This document shows positions 34,801 through 42,552 of a stretch of DNA of 64,000 nucleotides, one piece after another (positions within the stretch are counted from its first letter, which is position 1; every line of letters starts with the position of its first letter). Source of the stretch: Persicimonas caeni. GTDB taxonomy: Bacteria > Myxococcota_A > Bradymonadia > Bradymonadales > Bradymonadaceae. The translations under genes and the position numbers were made by a program. The notes under the pieces are model-generated. The model was not told where the DNA came from, did no database searches, and saw nothing but the letters and a program-made list of their open reading frames with translations. The stretch is taken from positions 7,281,074-7,345,073 of the forward strand of contig NZ_CP041186.1 of NCBI RefSeq assembly GCF_006517175.1, read 5' to 3'.

Positions 34801-37800
34801 CTCGGACCCCGACTTGATGGGCGAGTTGAGGTTGGCTCTCGCGCAACTGTACCGCGACCAACTCGACGACACCCCCCAGGCCGAGACGAATTTCCGGGAG
34901 GTGCTCGCCCTCGACGATCGCAACGAGGCGGCCTATGCCGCGCTCGAGAGCATCATGATCGGAGAGGACCGCTGGCTCGACTTCGTCGAGTTGTTGGAGC
35001 GCAAGTTCAACGTCTTCGTCGGCGAAGACGAAGCCGAAGCGCGCGACATTCTTCTGCGCGCGGCGACGGTCCAAGAGGAGCAGCTCGACGACGGGTTCAG
35101 TGCGGCCGAGACGTTCCGGCGCGTGCTCGACCTCGATCCGACCGACCCGAGCGCCAACAAGGCGCTGTCGCGGCTCTATCGAGAGCAGGAGCGCTGGCAG
35201 GATCTGGCCGACCACCTGCGTCAACGCATCGGGCTGACGACTGATCCGGAGCAGGCCGTCGAGCTCAAGCAGGAACTCGCAGACCTGCAGCGCACGCAAC
35301 TGCTCGAGCCGATGGGGGCCCTGGATTTGTATCGCGAGGTTCTCAACTTCGAGCCCGACTACACCCCGGCGGTCGAGGCGCTCGAGGCGATGTTCGAAGA
35401 TGAGGCGTCCATGCGCGCCGACATCGCGGAGACCCTCGAGCCGATCTATCGTCGCGAGGAGGCGCACGAGAAACTCGTCGACGCTCTCTTGGCGCGTGCC
35501 GAAGATTGTCGTTCGGTCGAAGCGGCGCGCACCTTCTTGCAAGAGTGTGCGCAGCTCGCCGAGGAGCACCTGGGCGACCGCGGTCGCGCTGCCGAGATTC
35601 TGACGCAGATCTTCGACAAGATTCCGGGCGACCGAAACGTTCGTCTGCAATTGCACCGCCTGCACACGGTGCTCGGGGAGTGGAATGACCTCGTGATGCT
35701 CTACGAGGACGTGTTGCAGAATAACTTCGAGGTCGACGACGAGTTGCGCGTCGATCTGCTCGTCGAAAAGGCAGCCCTGTACGAGGAGCGCCTCGGGGAG
35801 TTGGAGGATGCCCGTCAGGGCTACGCCGAAGTGCTTCTGTACGACGTCGACAACGACAAGGCGGTCGACGGCATCGAGCGCGTCTTGGCGCGCACCGAGA
35901 ACTGGCTCGACCTGGCCGAGTTCTACCGTGACCGGGCCGATGCCACGACCGACCCCGACCGGAGTCGCGAGTGGCTCGAGCGTCTGGCCACGTTGTACGA
36001 AGAGGTGCTCGACGATCTCGACGAGGCGATCGCCGTCTATAGCCGGCTCAACGACCTGGACCCGGGCGACGAGGTCATCCAGGGCACACTTGCACGTCTG
36101 TACGGACACGCACGTCGTTGGCACGACCTTGCCGACTTGTACCGGCGTCGTATCGAGCAAACCTTCGAGCCCGAGGAGGCCATGGAGCTGCGTTTCCGGC
36201 TCGCCGGCCTGCTCGAGAGCGAACTCGACCTGCTCGACGATTCGCTGCAGATCTACCGCGATATTCTCGCCGATTCACCCGGCCACCAAGATACGCTGCG
36301 CGCCCTCGAGGGGCTGCGCCGCGATCTGGCCAATCGTGAGGGGGACTATGCGGCCTATCGCAGCCAAATCGTCGACCTGCTGCTCGAGCATTATAACGAG
36401 CAGAAGCACTGGCGTCGGTTCGCCGAGCTGCTCGAAGAAAAGCAGGAGCTCGTCAGTGATATCGGCGGGCGTGTCGACGCGCTCTCGGAGATGGCCGAGG
36501 TCATCCAGCGCGGAGCGCAGGACGACGCCGACAAGATGCGCGCGCTGATGAAACTGGCACGCGCCTACTGCATCGACCCGAACAACGAGAGCCTCAAAGA
36601 GCGGGTCCACGAGCGCGCCAACCAGCTCGACGGTTGGGAGCGGGTGATTCCGATCTTTTTGCGAGGGTTGGAAGCCTCCGATGACCCGGACGTCCAGGCG
36701 GCCATTCTCATCGCCGTGGCGGACGCCTACGCGGGGCCGCTCGACGATATCGAAAGCGCGATCACGGCCTACCAGCAGGCCGTCGAGATCAACGGTGACG
36801 AGCAGGCTCTCTCGCGCCTGCAGCATCTGTACGGTGAACTCGAGTTGTGGGGCCCGTTGGTCCGTGTGCTCGAGCGTCGCCTGGAGAACGAGTTCGACGG
36901 TGACACCCGCCAGAGCCTGCTCAAGCGCATCGCGATGATCTACGACGAGATCTTGGGGAGCCCCGAAGATGCGCTGCGCCGCTACGAGGACCTTCGCGAG
37001 GAGGATCCCTCCGAGTTGTCGGTCATCGACGCGCTGGTGCGCCTGTACGAGCAGACGGAGCGGTGGGCAGATTTGGAGGATGCGCTGCGCGCGAAGTCCG
37101 AGTTGCTCGAAGACGACGCCGAGCGTGTCGACACACTACGCCGGCTGGCGCGTGTTCAGGACGAGCAACTCGGCGAGCCGACCGAAGCGATCATGACCTA
37201 TCAGACGGTCGTGGGGATCGACGAGGAAGACATCGACGCCGTGCGCGCGCTGTCTCGCCTGTTCCAGGGCACCCAACGCTGGCCGGAGCTGCTCGACAAC
37301 TTGGCCGTCGAGCGCGACTTCGCCGCTGGGCTCGACGAACTCAATGACATCGAGATGCGCATGGCCATCGTCCTGATGGACAAGCTCGATGCCCCGTTCG
37401 ACGCCGTCGAACACCTCGAGAACGTCGTCGAGCGTGACGCTGCCCACATGGACGCGCGCGAAGCACTGCTCGAGTTGCTCGACCGCCCCGAGGCTCGCGG
37501 CGACGTGGCTCCCATCCTCCAGCGGGTCTACCGCGGTCGCGAGGAGTGGGGCGAACTCCAGGGACTCTATGAGCAACAGCTCGAGTACCTCGAAGAGCCA
37601 CAAAAGCGCGCCGAAGTGTTCATGGAGCTGGCTCAGCTTCAAGAGGAGCAGTTCGAGACGCGGCAGATGGCGTTTATCACGTTGGGTCGCGCCTTCCGCG
37701 AGCTTCCCGACGTGACCTTCCTGCGTCACGAACTCGAGCGGCTGAGCCGCAGCCTGGAGAACGTCGACGAGTTGGCCGCCGTCTACGAGGATACCCTCGA

Positions 37801-40411
37801 GATGGGCGCTCTCGATCCCGACGTCGAACTCGAGCTTCGCAAGCGTGTCGGTCAGCTGTACGCCGAGGAGTTGCAGGCGTTCGACGCATCAATCGAGCAC
37901 TTCGAGGCCGCACAGCGCATCGACGAGTTCGACGCAGAGACCCTCGATTGGCTCGACCGTCTTTTCCAGCACACCAACCAGTGGGAGAAGCTGGCTGCGG
38001 TGCTCGAAACACGTCTTGCGGTGACCGACCCCGACGGAGTCAACGACGTTCGGTTCCGCCTGGCGTACCTGCGCGAGGTCATCTTCGAAGAGCATCACGA
38101 CGCGCTCGACCTGTATCGTCAGATTATCATCGAAGAGCCCGAGCACGGTGGCGCGATCGAGGGCCTGGGGCGGATGATCGAGGACATCGAGATCCGTCGC
38201 GAGGTCTGTGATTTGCTCGAGCCTGTCTACAACGACCTGGGCGAGCGCGAGGCGCTGGCGAACCTGTTCGAGTTGAAGCTCGATGTCGCCGACAGCTCCG
38301 CCGAGCGGGCTGATTTGCATCGGCGTATCGCCGAGATTCAAATCGGGGACCTCGAGAATGTCTACGTGGGCTACGCGCACCTGGGCCGTGCACTGCGTGA
38401 GGACCCTCACGACTACGAGGTCCAGGAGCGCCTGGAGAGTTTGGCCGGCGAGCACGAGCTGTACGACCAACTCGTCGCGCTCTACGAGGACGTCGTCGAG
38501 GATCTGGAAGATCCGGTGCGGTTGGTCGAGCTGGCGATGAAGGCTGCCGGCTGGGCCTTCGACAGGCTCGAGGAAGCCGGCCGGTCGGCGGATATGTACC
38601 GAATGGTCCTCGATATCGAGCCGGAGAACGAAGACGCGCTCGATGCGCTCGAGACGATCGCGCGCACCGAGGACCAGCCCACCGCGTTGGAGGCCGTGCT
38701 GCGCAAAAAGGCCGAATTGCTCTTCGACCCCGACGAGCGCAAGAGTGTGTTGCTCGAGCTCGGTCAGGTGCGCATGCGCCTGGAGAGCTTCGACGAGGCC
38801 ATCGAGGCCTACCAAGAGGCACTTACGCTCGATGAAGCAGATATGGAGGTGCTCCATCAGCTCGTCGCGCTCTTCGAGATCACCGAGCGCTACGAGGAGC
38901 TGGTCGACACGCTCGAGACGTTAGCCGCCTATATCAAAGACGCCGACGAGCAGCGCATGCTCTATGTGCGCATCGGCCAGTACACGCGCCACTTCGTCGA
39001 CGCTCCCGAGCGTTCCATCGAGGCGTATCGTCGCGCCAATGAGCTGGCACCCGATGATCGCGATGTTCTGATGGCCCTCGAGGAGCTCTACGAGCAGACC
39101 GAGCAGTGGCATAACCTGCTCGAGATCGTCGAGCGCGAACTCGCCATGGTCGAGGAAGCCGAGGCCGACGATCCGGACGAGCGTTTGCGACTGTACGTGC
39201 AGCGCGCTCGCGTCAATTACGAGCATTTTGAGCAGGCCGAGCAGGCCATCGAGGATTATCAGCGCGCATTTGCTATTCAGAAGGACAGCGACCTCGTCGT
39301 CAGTGCCCTCGACGGCCTGTACCGTGCGGAAGGGCGCTGGGACGACTTGATGGAGCTCTATCGCGAGCAGTTACAGCTCGCCGGCGACGAGGACCGCCTC
39401 GTCGAATTGCACATCGAGATGGCCGACATTTGTCAGGAGCATCTCGACGATTTCGAGCGCGCCTTCGAGTTGCTCGACATGGTGTTGGAGCTTCGCCCGC
39501 AGAACCGTCGCGCACTCGACGTGCTCCAATCGATGTACGTTCAGTCGAACCAATGGGACGCGGTCGCCGAGGTCTTGTCACGCAAAGCGCAAGCCGAAGA
39601 GGGCGCCGCCAAGATCGAGCTGCTGCTCGAGCGGGCCGATGTCTTCGAGCAGAAGCTCGAGCAGCTCGACAGCGCCGCCGAGGTCTTCGTCACGATTCTC
39701 GAGGTCGACCCGACTCACCAGAGGGCGATCGACAAGCTCAAGGAGCTCTACGCGAGTATGGGAGCCTGGGCCGAGCAATACGCCATCCTCGAGCATGAAG
39801 CTGAGATGGCGGAGACCGAGGATGACAAAGTCGCCATCTTCTTGGCGATGGCCGAACTGGCGCGCAAGCAAATCGGTGATCCTGCACTTCGCACCGAAGC
39901 TCTCGAGCGCGCCTACGCGCTGCGCGGCGACGAATTGAGCATCGTCGAGCCGCTGCTCGACGCCTATATCGCCAGCGAGGACTTCGACCGCGCCGAGCCT
40001 ATTTTGGAGAACATCATCGCCACGCTCAAAGATGAGCGGAAGATGCAGGATGTGGTGCGCTTCGAGCACCTCAAGGGCAAGCTGACCGAGCAGAAGGGCG
40101 ATCTCGAAGGTGCCAAAGCGGCCTACGAGGCGGCTCACAAAGTCGACGCGACGTATATCCCGAACTTGCTCAGCTTAGGTAAGCTCTTGGTGCGCATGGA
40201 CGACTGGGATTCGGCGCTCAAGATCTTCCAGACGCTCTTGCTCCACCAGATGAACATCAAGGACGACGAGCAGAAGGTCGAGCTGTTCTACTACCTGGGT
40301 CGCGTGCGCCTGCAGAAGGGCGATGCGCGTCGGGCCAAGGATATGTTCAGCCGCGCGCTGGGCATCGACGCCGACCACGAGCCGAGCAAGCAGGCGCTGG
40401 CCGAGTTGTAG
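28868..40411 (+). CDS. Giant 3847-residue acidic TPR-like repeat protein
   Basis: This is one uninterrupted frame of 11.5 kb. Apart from about 25 terminal residues at each end it consists of degenerate TPR-like helix pairs arranged in a superunit of about 70 residues, in the form [A-L-E-x-L-Y-x(4)-W-x-x-L] then [K-x-x-L-L-x-x-A-x-x-x-x-x-x-L-x-D-x-x-x-A], repeated roughly fifty times. It is rich in Glu, Asp and Leu, has few cysteines, no signal peptide, no transmembrane segment and no enzymatic motif. TPR superhelices bind other proteins, so a cytoplasmic scaffold is likely; cargo is unknown. An acidic low-complexity segment at residues about 290-320 breaks the repeats. The start has AGGG upstream. 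Confidence 0.9.
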   Translation: MTEQIRDLQQTLKSDPSNREAFDALADQYAETGDWRRLRWHFEKYADYLEGEQDFSQLVFVLRELSEAEEDNQEKAAILVALGDVLFERVDNHDEGMDAYQKAFKTYPADTTSLDRARRIYRESGQFKRVLLLYDLEKQVKKGSEQLADVLVSIAQVHGDFLGDYDKAIECLDEALENGGADGVAEAIRTIYEAGGSVESAVKDKVREAHEVAGHGDQNLAAKLMVEAARLESAREGGGLRKAAELAEQARTFEPDHFEAGEFLMELYAELEQEDELNELTASLEVDGAEGDPVDEVEEEAEAEEEADPIETLDESSLAADGGQPDSIVEEVASLAGDFDEARAMLENDPGDLVALNVVRERLREDGAFDELVEQLEASVKYLRKKEGELDVMVELANTYWKELGDLEKAEYYFKRIKLLDSEQPDMIAFYEEFYRREGEWRKLFSLLSGKQADAADVEAALDLASQLAQIAEIQMGSPEKAIDVWKNFLREHDQHPEAREQLRRLYEENGKWNALVDFLKDRVRQLEDEGEATAAARVLLLERIADIYRDELGLDVMVINTLNSILELEPEHGPAFEELRVKLQDGKRWNDLAGLLNERAELELADDNELRAVELLLEVADIWQENLRNVTQALPYLERVVEIQPNNTGVRERLREIYEQRRDYESLFELMFAEAELESGAVREDRFDELLELAEDRLRDPERTVRVLAELVELRPDDDELLDKLEFIHRRRDDHARLAELLETKAERLDSDERREALREAAELREAELADNDGAARLWQRLLEEDVEDESALERLTAIYIATERFDELQEVYAERDGLDQLCELLELAAEEGADAEAKKRLHRRVADIAADELDDLELAVVHLEELAALEEDPRDVARQLDARYGAMGDLEGRLRAHRMLLEHAEDDDARFELLLEMGQLETDRDEHAGALEWLLQAATLRPGDSQVLDLAEQAGRDSEATGLFVEHLELIADDVDDEELRAQLWARLGRVLRDDQDNYASALEYFELLRERDPEDLDVLEALEGLYDKVDEPQKRIDVLREQIDLLSSQGAERLDLVDQLSKIADVQRTHLGEADAARETYNEILDLEPNHVGALRGIRGLHRAEEQWDEVIDSLHRELSLLSLDQTEARIDAQMELADTLRLHKEDHREAIHAYGQVLADDPQHEGAVAAVEELLSEPELAREAALMLEPIFRETDRPAQLAKALEARREVASDRFEEAEILDELIPLYKDRLDDTEQAFAHACREFELDPGREEVWLRVEQLGASLNRWEKIEEVFAEHAPEGHDLAPGRVNLLRHLAAIREYRLGKKEEALETWEQIHEVEPSELSVVEALERLYRQLGRQEELVDALEAKERLLDNDEARIEVLEEVAQLCDTVLEDAPRTIEVFRRVLLLEADHEVAVDGLVRLYGAREEWHELDELYVSQADLAVDPDRRRRFLLELGKLRAEQLADYAGAADLLSQLVTEDPGDDEAVSALEALDETLLNLGDRPGLRLDLARTLEPVYRSRDEAGKLAAVLSVRAEQTHEPFEKVALLDELVDLYLGRLSDDDAAFEVLLEGVVVDPEDEGRRSRLMEVARRLERLEDGAHALEEAAVEADPMAAGAIYRQLGALYEDTLQRPSDAIAAYEQAREQDERDEQALLALERLYQNTSDFDRLVENLRQQVLFGDPSKRVSLLERMGTLYEEVLDRPEDAIDVYAELLDEEPDSTEAFEALERLYARLERHIDLADVMRRRAESTYEEDERVAALARLAQVYRAELHDVHEAIAVHREILAIAPQRHESLDALEEIFEEEAQWHELADILRQKLMASTDDQTESKDTLELKLAGVLREQLFEVDEALGFYRSVLQRTPGKAEAIEALEELVTDENWAHQITEDLVAHYRNESAHEKLVELYEARKEQSYDPSEKANFLEKIAHTYRDGLDDADEAISALSEAWKLEPHREELHEQLLDLAGPLEAWARLAEAYEDVVMSISDPDLMGELRLALAQLYRDQLDDTPQAETNFREVLALDDRNEAAYAALESIMIGEDRWLDFVELLERKFNVFVGEDEAEARDILLRAATVQEEQLDDGFSAAETFRRVLDLDPTDPSANKALSRLYREQERWQDLADHLRQRIGLTTDPEQAVELKQELADLQRTQLLEPMGALDLYREVLNFEPDYTPAVEALEAMFEDEASMRADIAETLEPIYRREEAHEKLVDALLARAEDCRSVEAARTFLQECAQLAEEHLGDRGRAAEILTQIFDKIPGDRNVRLQLHRLHTVLGEWNDLVMLYEDVLQNNFEVDDELRVDLLVEKAALYEERLGELEDARQGYAEVLLYDVDNDKAVDGIERVLARTENWLDLAEFYRDRADATTDPDRSREWLERLATLYEEVLDDLDEAIAVYSRLNDLDPGDEVIQGTLARLYGHARRWHDLADLYRRRIEQTFEPEEAMELRFRLAGLLESELDLLDDSLQIYRDILADSPGHQDTLRALEGLRRDLANREGDYAAYRSQIVDLLLEHYNEQKHWRRFAELLEEKQELVSDIGGRVDALSEMAEVIQRGAQDDADKMRALMKLARAYCIDPNNESLKERVHERANQLDGWERVIPIFLRGLEASDDPDVQAAILIAVADAYAGPLDDIESAITAYQQAVEINGDEQALSRLQHLYGELELWGPLVRVLERRLENEFDGDTRQSLLKRIAMIYDEILGSPEDALRRYEDLREEDPSELSVIDALVRLYEQTERWADLEDALRAKSELLEDDAERVDTLRRLARVQDEQLGEPTEAIMTYQTVVGIDEEDIDAVRALSRLFQGTQRWPELLDNLAVERDFAAGLDELNDIEMRMAIVLMDKLDAPFDAVEHLENVVERDAAHMDAREALLELLDRPEARGDVAPILQRVYRGREEWGELQGLYEQQLEYLEEPQKRAEVFMELAQLQEEQFETRQMAFITLGRAFRELPDVTFLRHELERLSRSLENVDELAAVYEDTLEMGALDPDVELELRKRVGQLYAEELQAFDASIEHFEAAQRIDEFDAETLDWLDRLFQHTNQWEKLAAVLETRLAVTDPDGVNDVRFRLAYLREVIFEEHHDALDLYRQIIIEEPEHGGAIEGLGRMIEDIEIRREVCDLLEPVYNDLGEREALANLFELKLDVADSSAERADLHRRIAEIQIGDLENVYVGYAHLGRALREDPHDYEVQERLESLAGEHELYDQLVALYEDVVEDLEDPVRLVELAMKAAGWAFDRLEEAGRSADMYRMVLDIEPENEDALDALETIARTEDQPTALEAVLRKKAELLFDPDERKSVLLELGQVRMRLESFDEAIEAYQEALTLDEADMEVLHQLVALFEITERYEELVDTLETLAAYIKDADEQRMLYVRIGQYTRHFVDAPERSIEAYRRANELAPDDRDVLMALEELYEQTEQWHNLLEIVERELAMVEEAEADDPDERLRLYVQRARVNYEHFEQAEQAIEDYQRAFAIQKDSDLVVSALDGLYRAEGRWDDLMELYREQLQLAGDEDRLVELHIEMADICQEHLDDFERAFELLDMVLELRPQNRRALDVLQSMYVQSNQWDAVAEVLSRKAQAEEGAAKIELLLERADVFEQKLEQLDSAAEVFVTILEVDPTHQRAIDKLKELYASMGAWAEQYAILEHEAEMAETEDDKVAIFLAMAELARKQIGDPALRTEALERAYALRGDELSIVEPLLDAYIASEDFDRAEPILENIIATLKDERKMQDVVRFEHLKGKLTEQKGDLEGAKAAYEAAHKVDATYIPNLLSLGKLLVRMDDWDSALKIFQTLLLHQMNIKDDEQKVELFYYLGRVRLQKGDARRAKDMFSRALGIDADHEPSKQALAEL

Positions 40412-40427
40412 GGTGGGGCAGCATAGT

Positions 40428-40452
40428 GGGCGCCTTGCAGAAGTCGGGCGCC
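40428..40452 (+). terminator. GC-rich hairpin after the giant TPR gene
   Basis: GGGCGCC (40428-40434) pairs with GGCGCCC (40446-40452) over an 11-base loop, 17 bases after the stop codon. Only a short pyrimidine run follows. A related sequence (CCTTGCA...TCTATTG) recurs at 40549-40575, on the other side of the palindrome. Confidence 0.55.
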
Positions 40453-40474
40453 CTCTATTGAAGTGGGATAATGA

Positions 40475-40524
40475 TTTAAGGGCGGATGATTCGCGGCTCG
40501 AGCCGCGAATCATCCGCCCTTAAA
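40475..40524. repeat. Perfect 50-bp palindrome without spacer
   Basis: The left arm (40475-40499, starting TTTAAGGGCGGATG) and the right arm (40500-40524, ending CATCCGCCCTTAAA) are exact reverse complements; the centre is GGCTCGAGCC. All 25 positions match and the symmetry stops on both sides. It lies in the 158-base gap between two convergent genes, so it can act as a bidirectional terminator. Confidence 0.97.
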
Positions 40525-40569
40525 CGTTAATCTTACTCAAATAGAAGGCCTTGCAAAAACCGAGGCGGT

Positions 40570-41052
40570 CTATTGCTCCGAGAGCAAGTGGTCGAGGAGG
40601 CGCTCGGTGCATCGATCGACGATGTCGAAGACGAGGTCGAATTGTGAGACGCCGCCGCCGTAGGGGTCGGGGACGTCGGTCCCCCGGTGTTGCGGCTCGG
40701 GCTCGAAGTTGCGCAGCAAGAGGATCTTGTCCGAATCGGCTCCGTCCATGCGCAGGGCGTGGCGCCGATTGGAGCGATCCATAGCCACGAGCACGTCGAA
40801 CTCGTGGTGGTGAGCGTCTTCGAGTTGTTGAGCGCGCTGGTGAGAGATGTCCAGGTCCAGCCGGTCGAGGGCGACCTTCTGGCTTCCCGGGTCGGGCGCC
40901 TCGCCAATATGGTAGGCGCTGGTGCCCGCCGACTCGATATGAAAGCGCTCGGCGAGCCCGCGCTGCTCGACCTTGTACCGAAAGAGGCCTTCTGCCAGCG
41001 GGGAGCGGCAGATATTACCCAAGCAGAAGAAGATGATGCGTGTCTGGTTCAT
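40570..41052 (-). CDS. Low-molecular-weight protein-tyrosine phosphatase family
   Basis: The 160-residue protein opens with the phosphate-binding loop FCLGNICRSP (CX5RS), keeps ESAGTSAYHIGEAPDP and ends with the catalytic-acid motif DPYGGG. This is the full signature of LMW-PTP/Wzb-type phosphatases, which dephosphorylate phosphotyrosine or phosphoarginine in the cytoplasm. The length is normal. The ATG abuts the stop codon of the upstream 104-residue gene, so the two form an operon. No tyrosine kinase is nearby. Confidence 0.93.
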   Translation of the reverse strand: MNQTRIIFFCLGNICRSPLAEGLFRYKVEQRGLAERFHIESAGTSAYHIGEAPDPGSQKVALDRLDLDISHQRAQQLEDAHHHEFDVLVAMDRSNRRHALRMDGADSDKILLLRNFEPEPQHRGTDVPDPYGGGVSQFDLVFDIVDRCTERLLDHLLSEQ

Positions 41053-41367
41053 TTAGAAGTTGATGCGTCGGCAGGCGCCGTCAGCGGCACATTGAATCTG
41101 CGACTTATCGGTGCGCCACAGATAGGCGAACTGATTGAGCATGAAGGTGACACCCTCGGCGGGGTCGGGAATGGTGCTCCGGTCGAGAACAACTTCCATG
41201 GCGTAGGTATGTCCGCCATCTTCGACCTGATAGCGATACATCTCTTGGCTGCCGTCCAGGCTCTTGCCGCGGACATTGGTGCTTCCGGGCTCGGGAAGGT
41301 CCTCCGGCCACGCGTCACGGGGGAAACCGGCGGATACCAGAGCCTCGATGGTGATTTCATCACTCAT
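41053..41367 (-). CDS. Hypothetical 104-residue protein
   Basis: The ATG at 41367 has GAGG six bases upstream; an earlier frame start at 41439 lacks a site. The protein is a compact soluble domain with an alternating polar/hydrophobic pattern (residues about 45-75, YQVEDGGHTYAMEVVLDRS) and a Cys pair near the C terminus (QIQCAADGACRR). There is no signal peptide or membrane segment. I do not recognise the family. The only context is the phosphatase gene it abuts. Confidence 0.65.
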   Translation of the reverse strand: MSDEITIEALVSAGFPRDAWPEDLPEPGSTNVRGKSLDGSQEMYRYQVEDGGHTYAMEVVLDRSTIPDPAEGVTFMLNQFAYLWRTDKSQIQCAADGACRRINF

Positions 41368-41507
41368 AGCCAACCTCGGGTGGGGCATTGTCTCAACGCG
41401 GCGGGTGGCGCACCCATCGCGCTTGAAACATCGTTTCATCAGTGGGCGAAAAGATTTTACAGGCTAAGTTTGAGTGATTCCGCGCGTGTGTGCAAGGGGG
41501 GAAGACA

Positions 41508-41537
41508 AAAGAAAACCCCGCCCGAGGGGGCGGGGTT
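41508..41537 (-). terminator. Rho-independent terminator of the beta-barrel gene
   Basis: AACCCCGCCC (41514-41523) and GGGCGGGGTT (41528-41537) form a 10-bp stem around GAGG. The minus strand then continues into a T-rich tract (A-rich at 41502-41513 on the plus strand). Confidence 0.9.
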
Positions 41538-41572
41538 GATCGGGCTCGTGAGCCCTGACTCATCCAGCGGGC

Positions 41573-42268
41573 TTAGAAGTAGATGTTGGCCGCGATGGAG
41601 GAGGTGAACAGGTTGAGGCCGAAGTTGGGCTCGACGACGGCGCCGCCGTCAGCGACCTGCGTGGCACCCAGCAGGCCGACGTTGAGGCCGACCTGACCGC
41701 TGAAGCTTACGCGGGTGACGGGGAACCACTCCGCGCCGATACCGGCCGCCAGGCTGGCGGTGGTCTGCTCGCGGGGGTTGAAGGTTCGGTCGGCGTTGTC
41801 GTTGGCCTCGTCGATGTCACCGGTGGTCTCGTCGATGCCGTCGCTGAACGTCGAGAAGTTGATCAGGCCGAAGAAGTACGGCGCGACCGTGCCACGGGTG
41901 CGGGTGTAGTAGTTGATCTGCGGCGCGAGGGTCAGGCCGAAAGAGGTGGCGTCTTGGGTCTCGCCGGCGACCTCGGTGGTAGTTCCGACCACGTCCAAGC
42001 CCAGGTTCAGGCCGCCTCGGATATTGTCGGTGAGCATGTAGTGGTACCCGAGCACACCGCCGTTGGACAGGCCGAGCAGTCCGCCCAGCCCCGAGGAGTC
42101 GCTGGACACGTACGGATTGCCGCCGAAGGGGAACTGGAAGGCCAGAGCGCTTTCGCCGGCTTTGAGTGCGTTCTTGGGCGCCTGCGGGGCGTCTTGGGCC
42201 ATGGCCGAGGAGCCGAGCAGAAGTGCAGCGATCGCGATGAGCGAAGCCAGCATGTGTTTTGCTTTCAT
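41573..42268 (-). CDS. Outer-membrane beta-barrel protein (OmpA/OmpW-like fold)
   Basis: A signal peptide ends in SSAMA-QD (residues 1-24). The remaining 207 residues alternate polar and hydrophobic residues in about eight strands (GYHYMLTDNIRGGLNLGLDVV, SFGLTLAPQINYYTR, APYFFGLINFS, TASLAAGIGAEWFPV, VSFSGQVGLNVGLL) and end in phenylalanine (AANIYF), the usual terminal residue for BAM-assembled barrels. It is probably a small 8-stranded barrel of unknown function. The ATG has AAGGAG upstream; the 284-base region to the divergent gene holds both promoters. Confidence 0.82.
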   Translation of the reverse strand: MKAKHMLASLIAIAALLLGSSAMAQDAPQAPKNALKAGESALAFQFPFGGNPYVSSDSSGLGGLLGLSNGGVLGYHYMLTDNIRGGLNLGLDVVGTTTEVAGETQDATSFGLTLAPQINYYTRTRGTVAPYFFGLINFSTFSDGIDETTGDIDEANDNADRTFNPREQTTASLAAGIGAEWFPVTRVSFSGQVGLNVGLLGATQVADGGAVVEPNFGLNLFTSSIAANIYF

Positions 42269-42552
42269 CTTACATCTCCTTCAAACAGTGAATGTGATAA
42301 ACAATTCGACGGCGCGTCGTTCTCTCTGCCAAAACGGCACGACCAGATGCGGCAGTATTTTGCGCCCGTCGAACAATCCAATTCACGGCGAAAGCGGCTC
42401 GCCGCGTGCCGCAGCATCTTCAGGTCGTCGGTCAACCTAGGCAGTCCTCGCAGAACGTCAACCTTACCCGACGACTTTTTTGTGACTTTTCCTCGTCGCC
42501 CGTTTCACGGTAAGGCCAAAAGTCGAGTCGACATTTCGATCAGGAGGAGACG
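42269..42552. promoter_or_regulatory. Divergent promoter region
   Basis: This 284-base gap separates the beta-barrel gene from the amidinotransferase-fold gene. The ribosome binding sites are AAGGAG (minus strand, near 42280) and AGGAGG (plus strand, 42542-42547). I see no convincing promoter boxes. Confidence 0.4.

Noticed and set aside
33479-36160. 893-codon minus-strand frame inside the giant TPR gene
   Set aside because: The GAG/CTC-rich codon use of the acidic TPR gene leaves few stops in antisense. No motif is present.
42269-42290. AAGGAGAU leader of the beta-barrel gene as PPR target
   Set aside because: Only the GGAG core agrees, and the flanks AAYYYUAAY and YAAUAU do not match.
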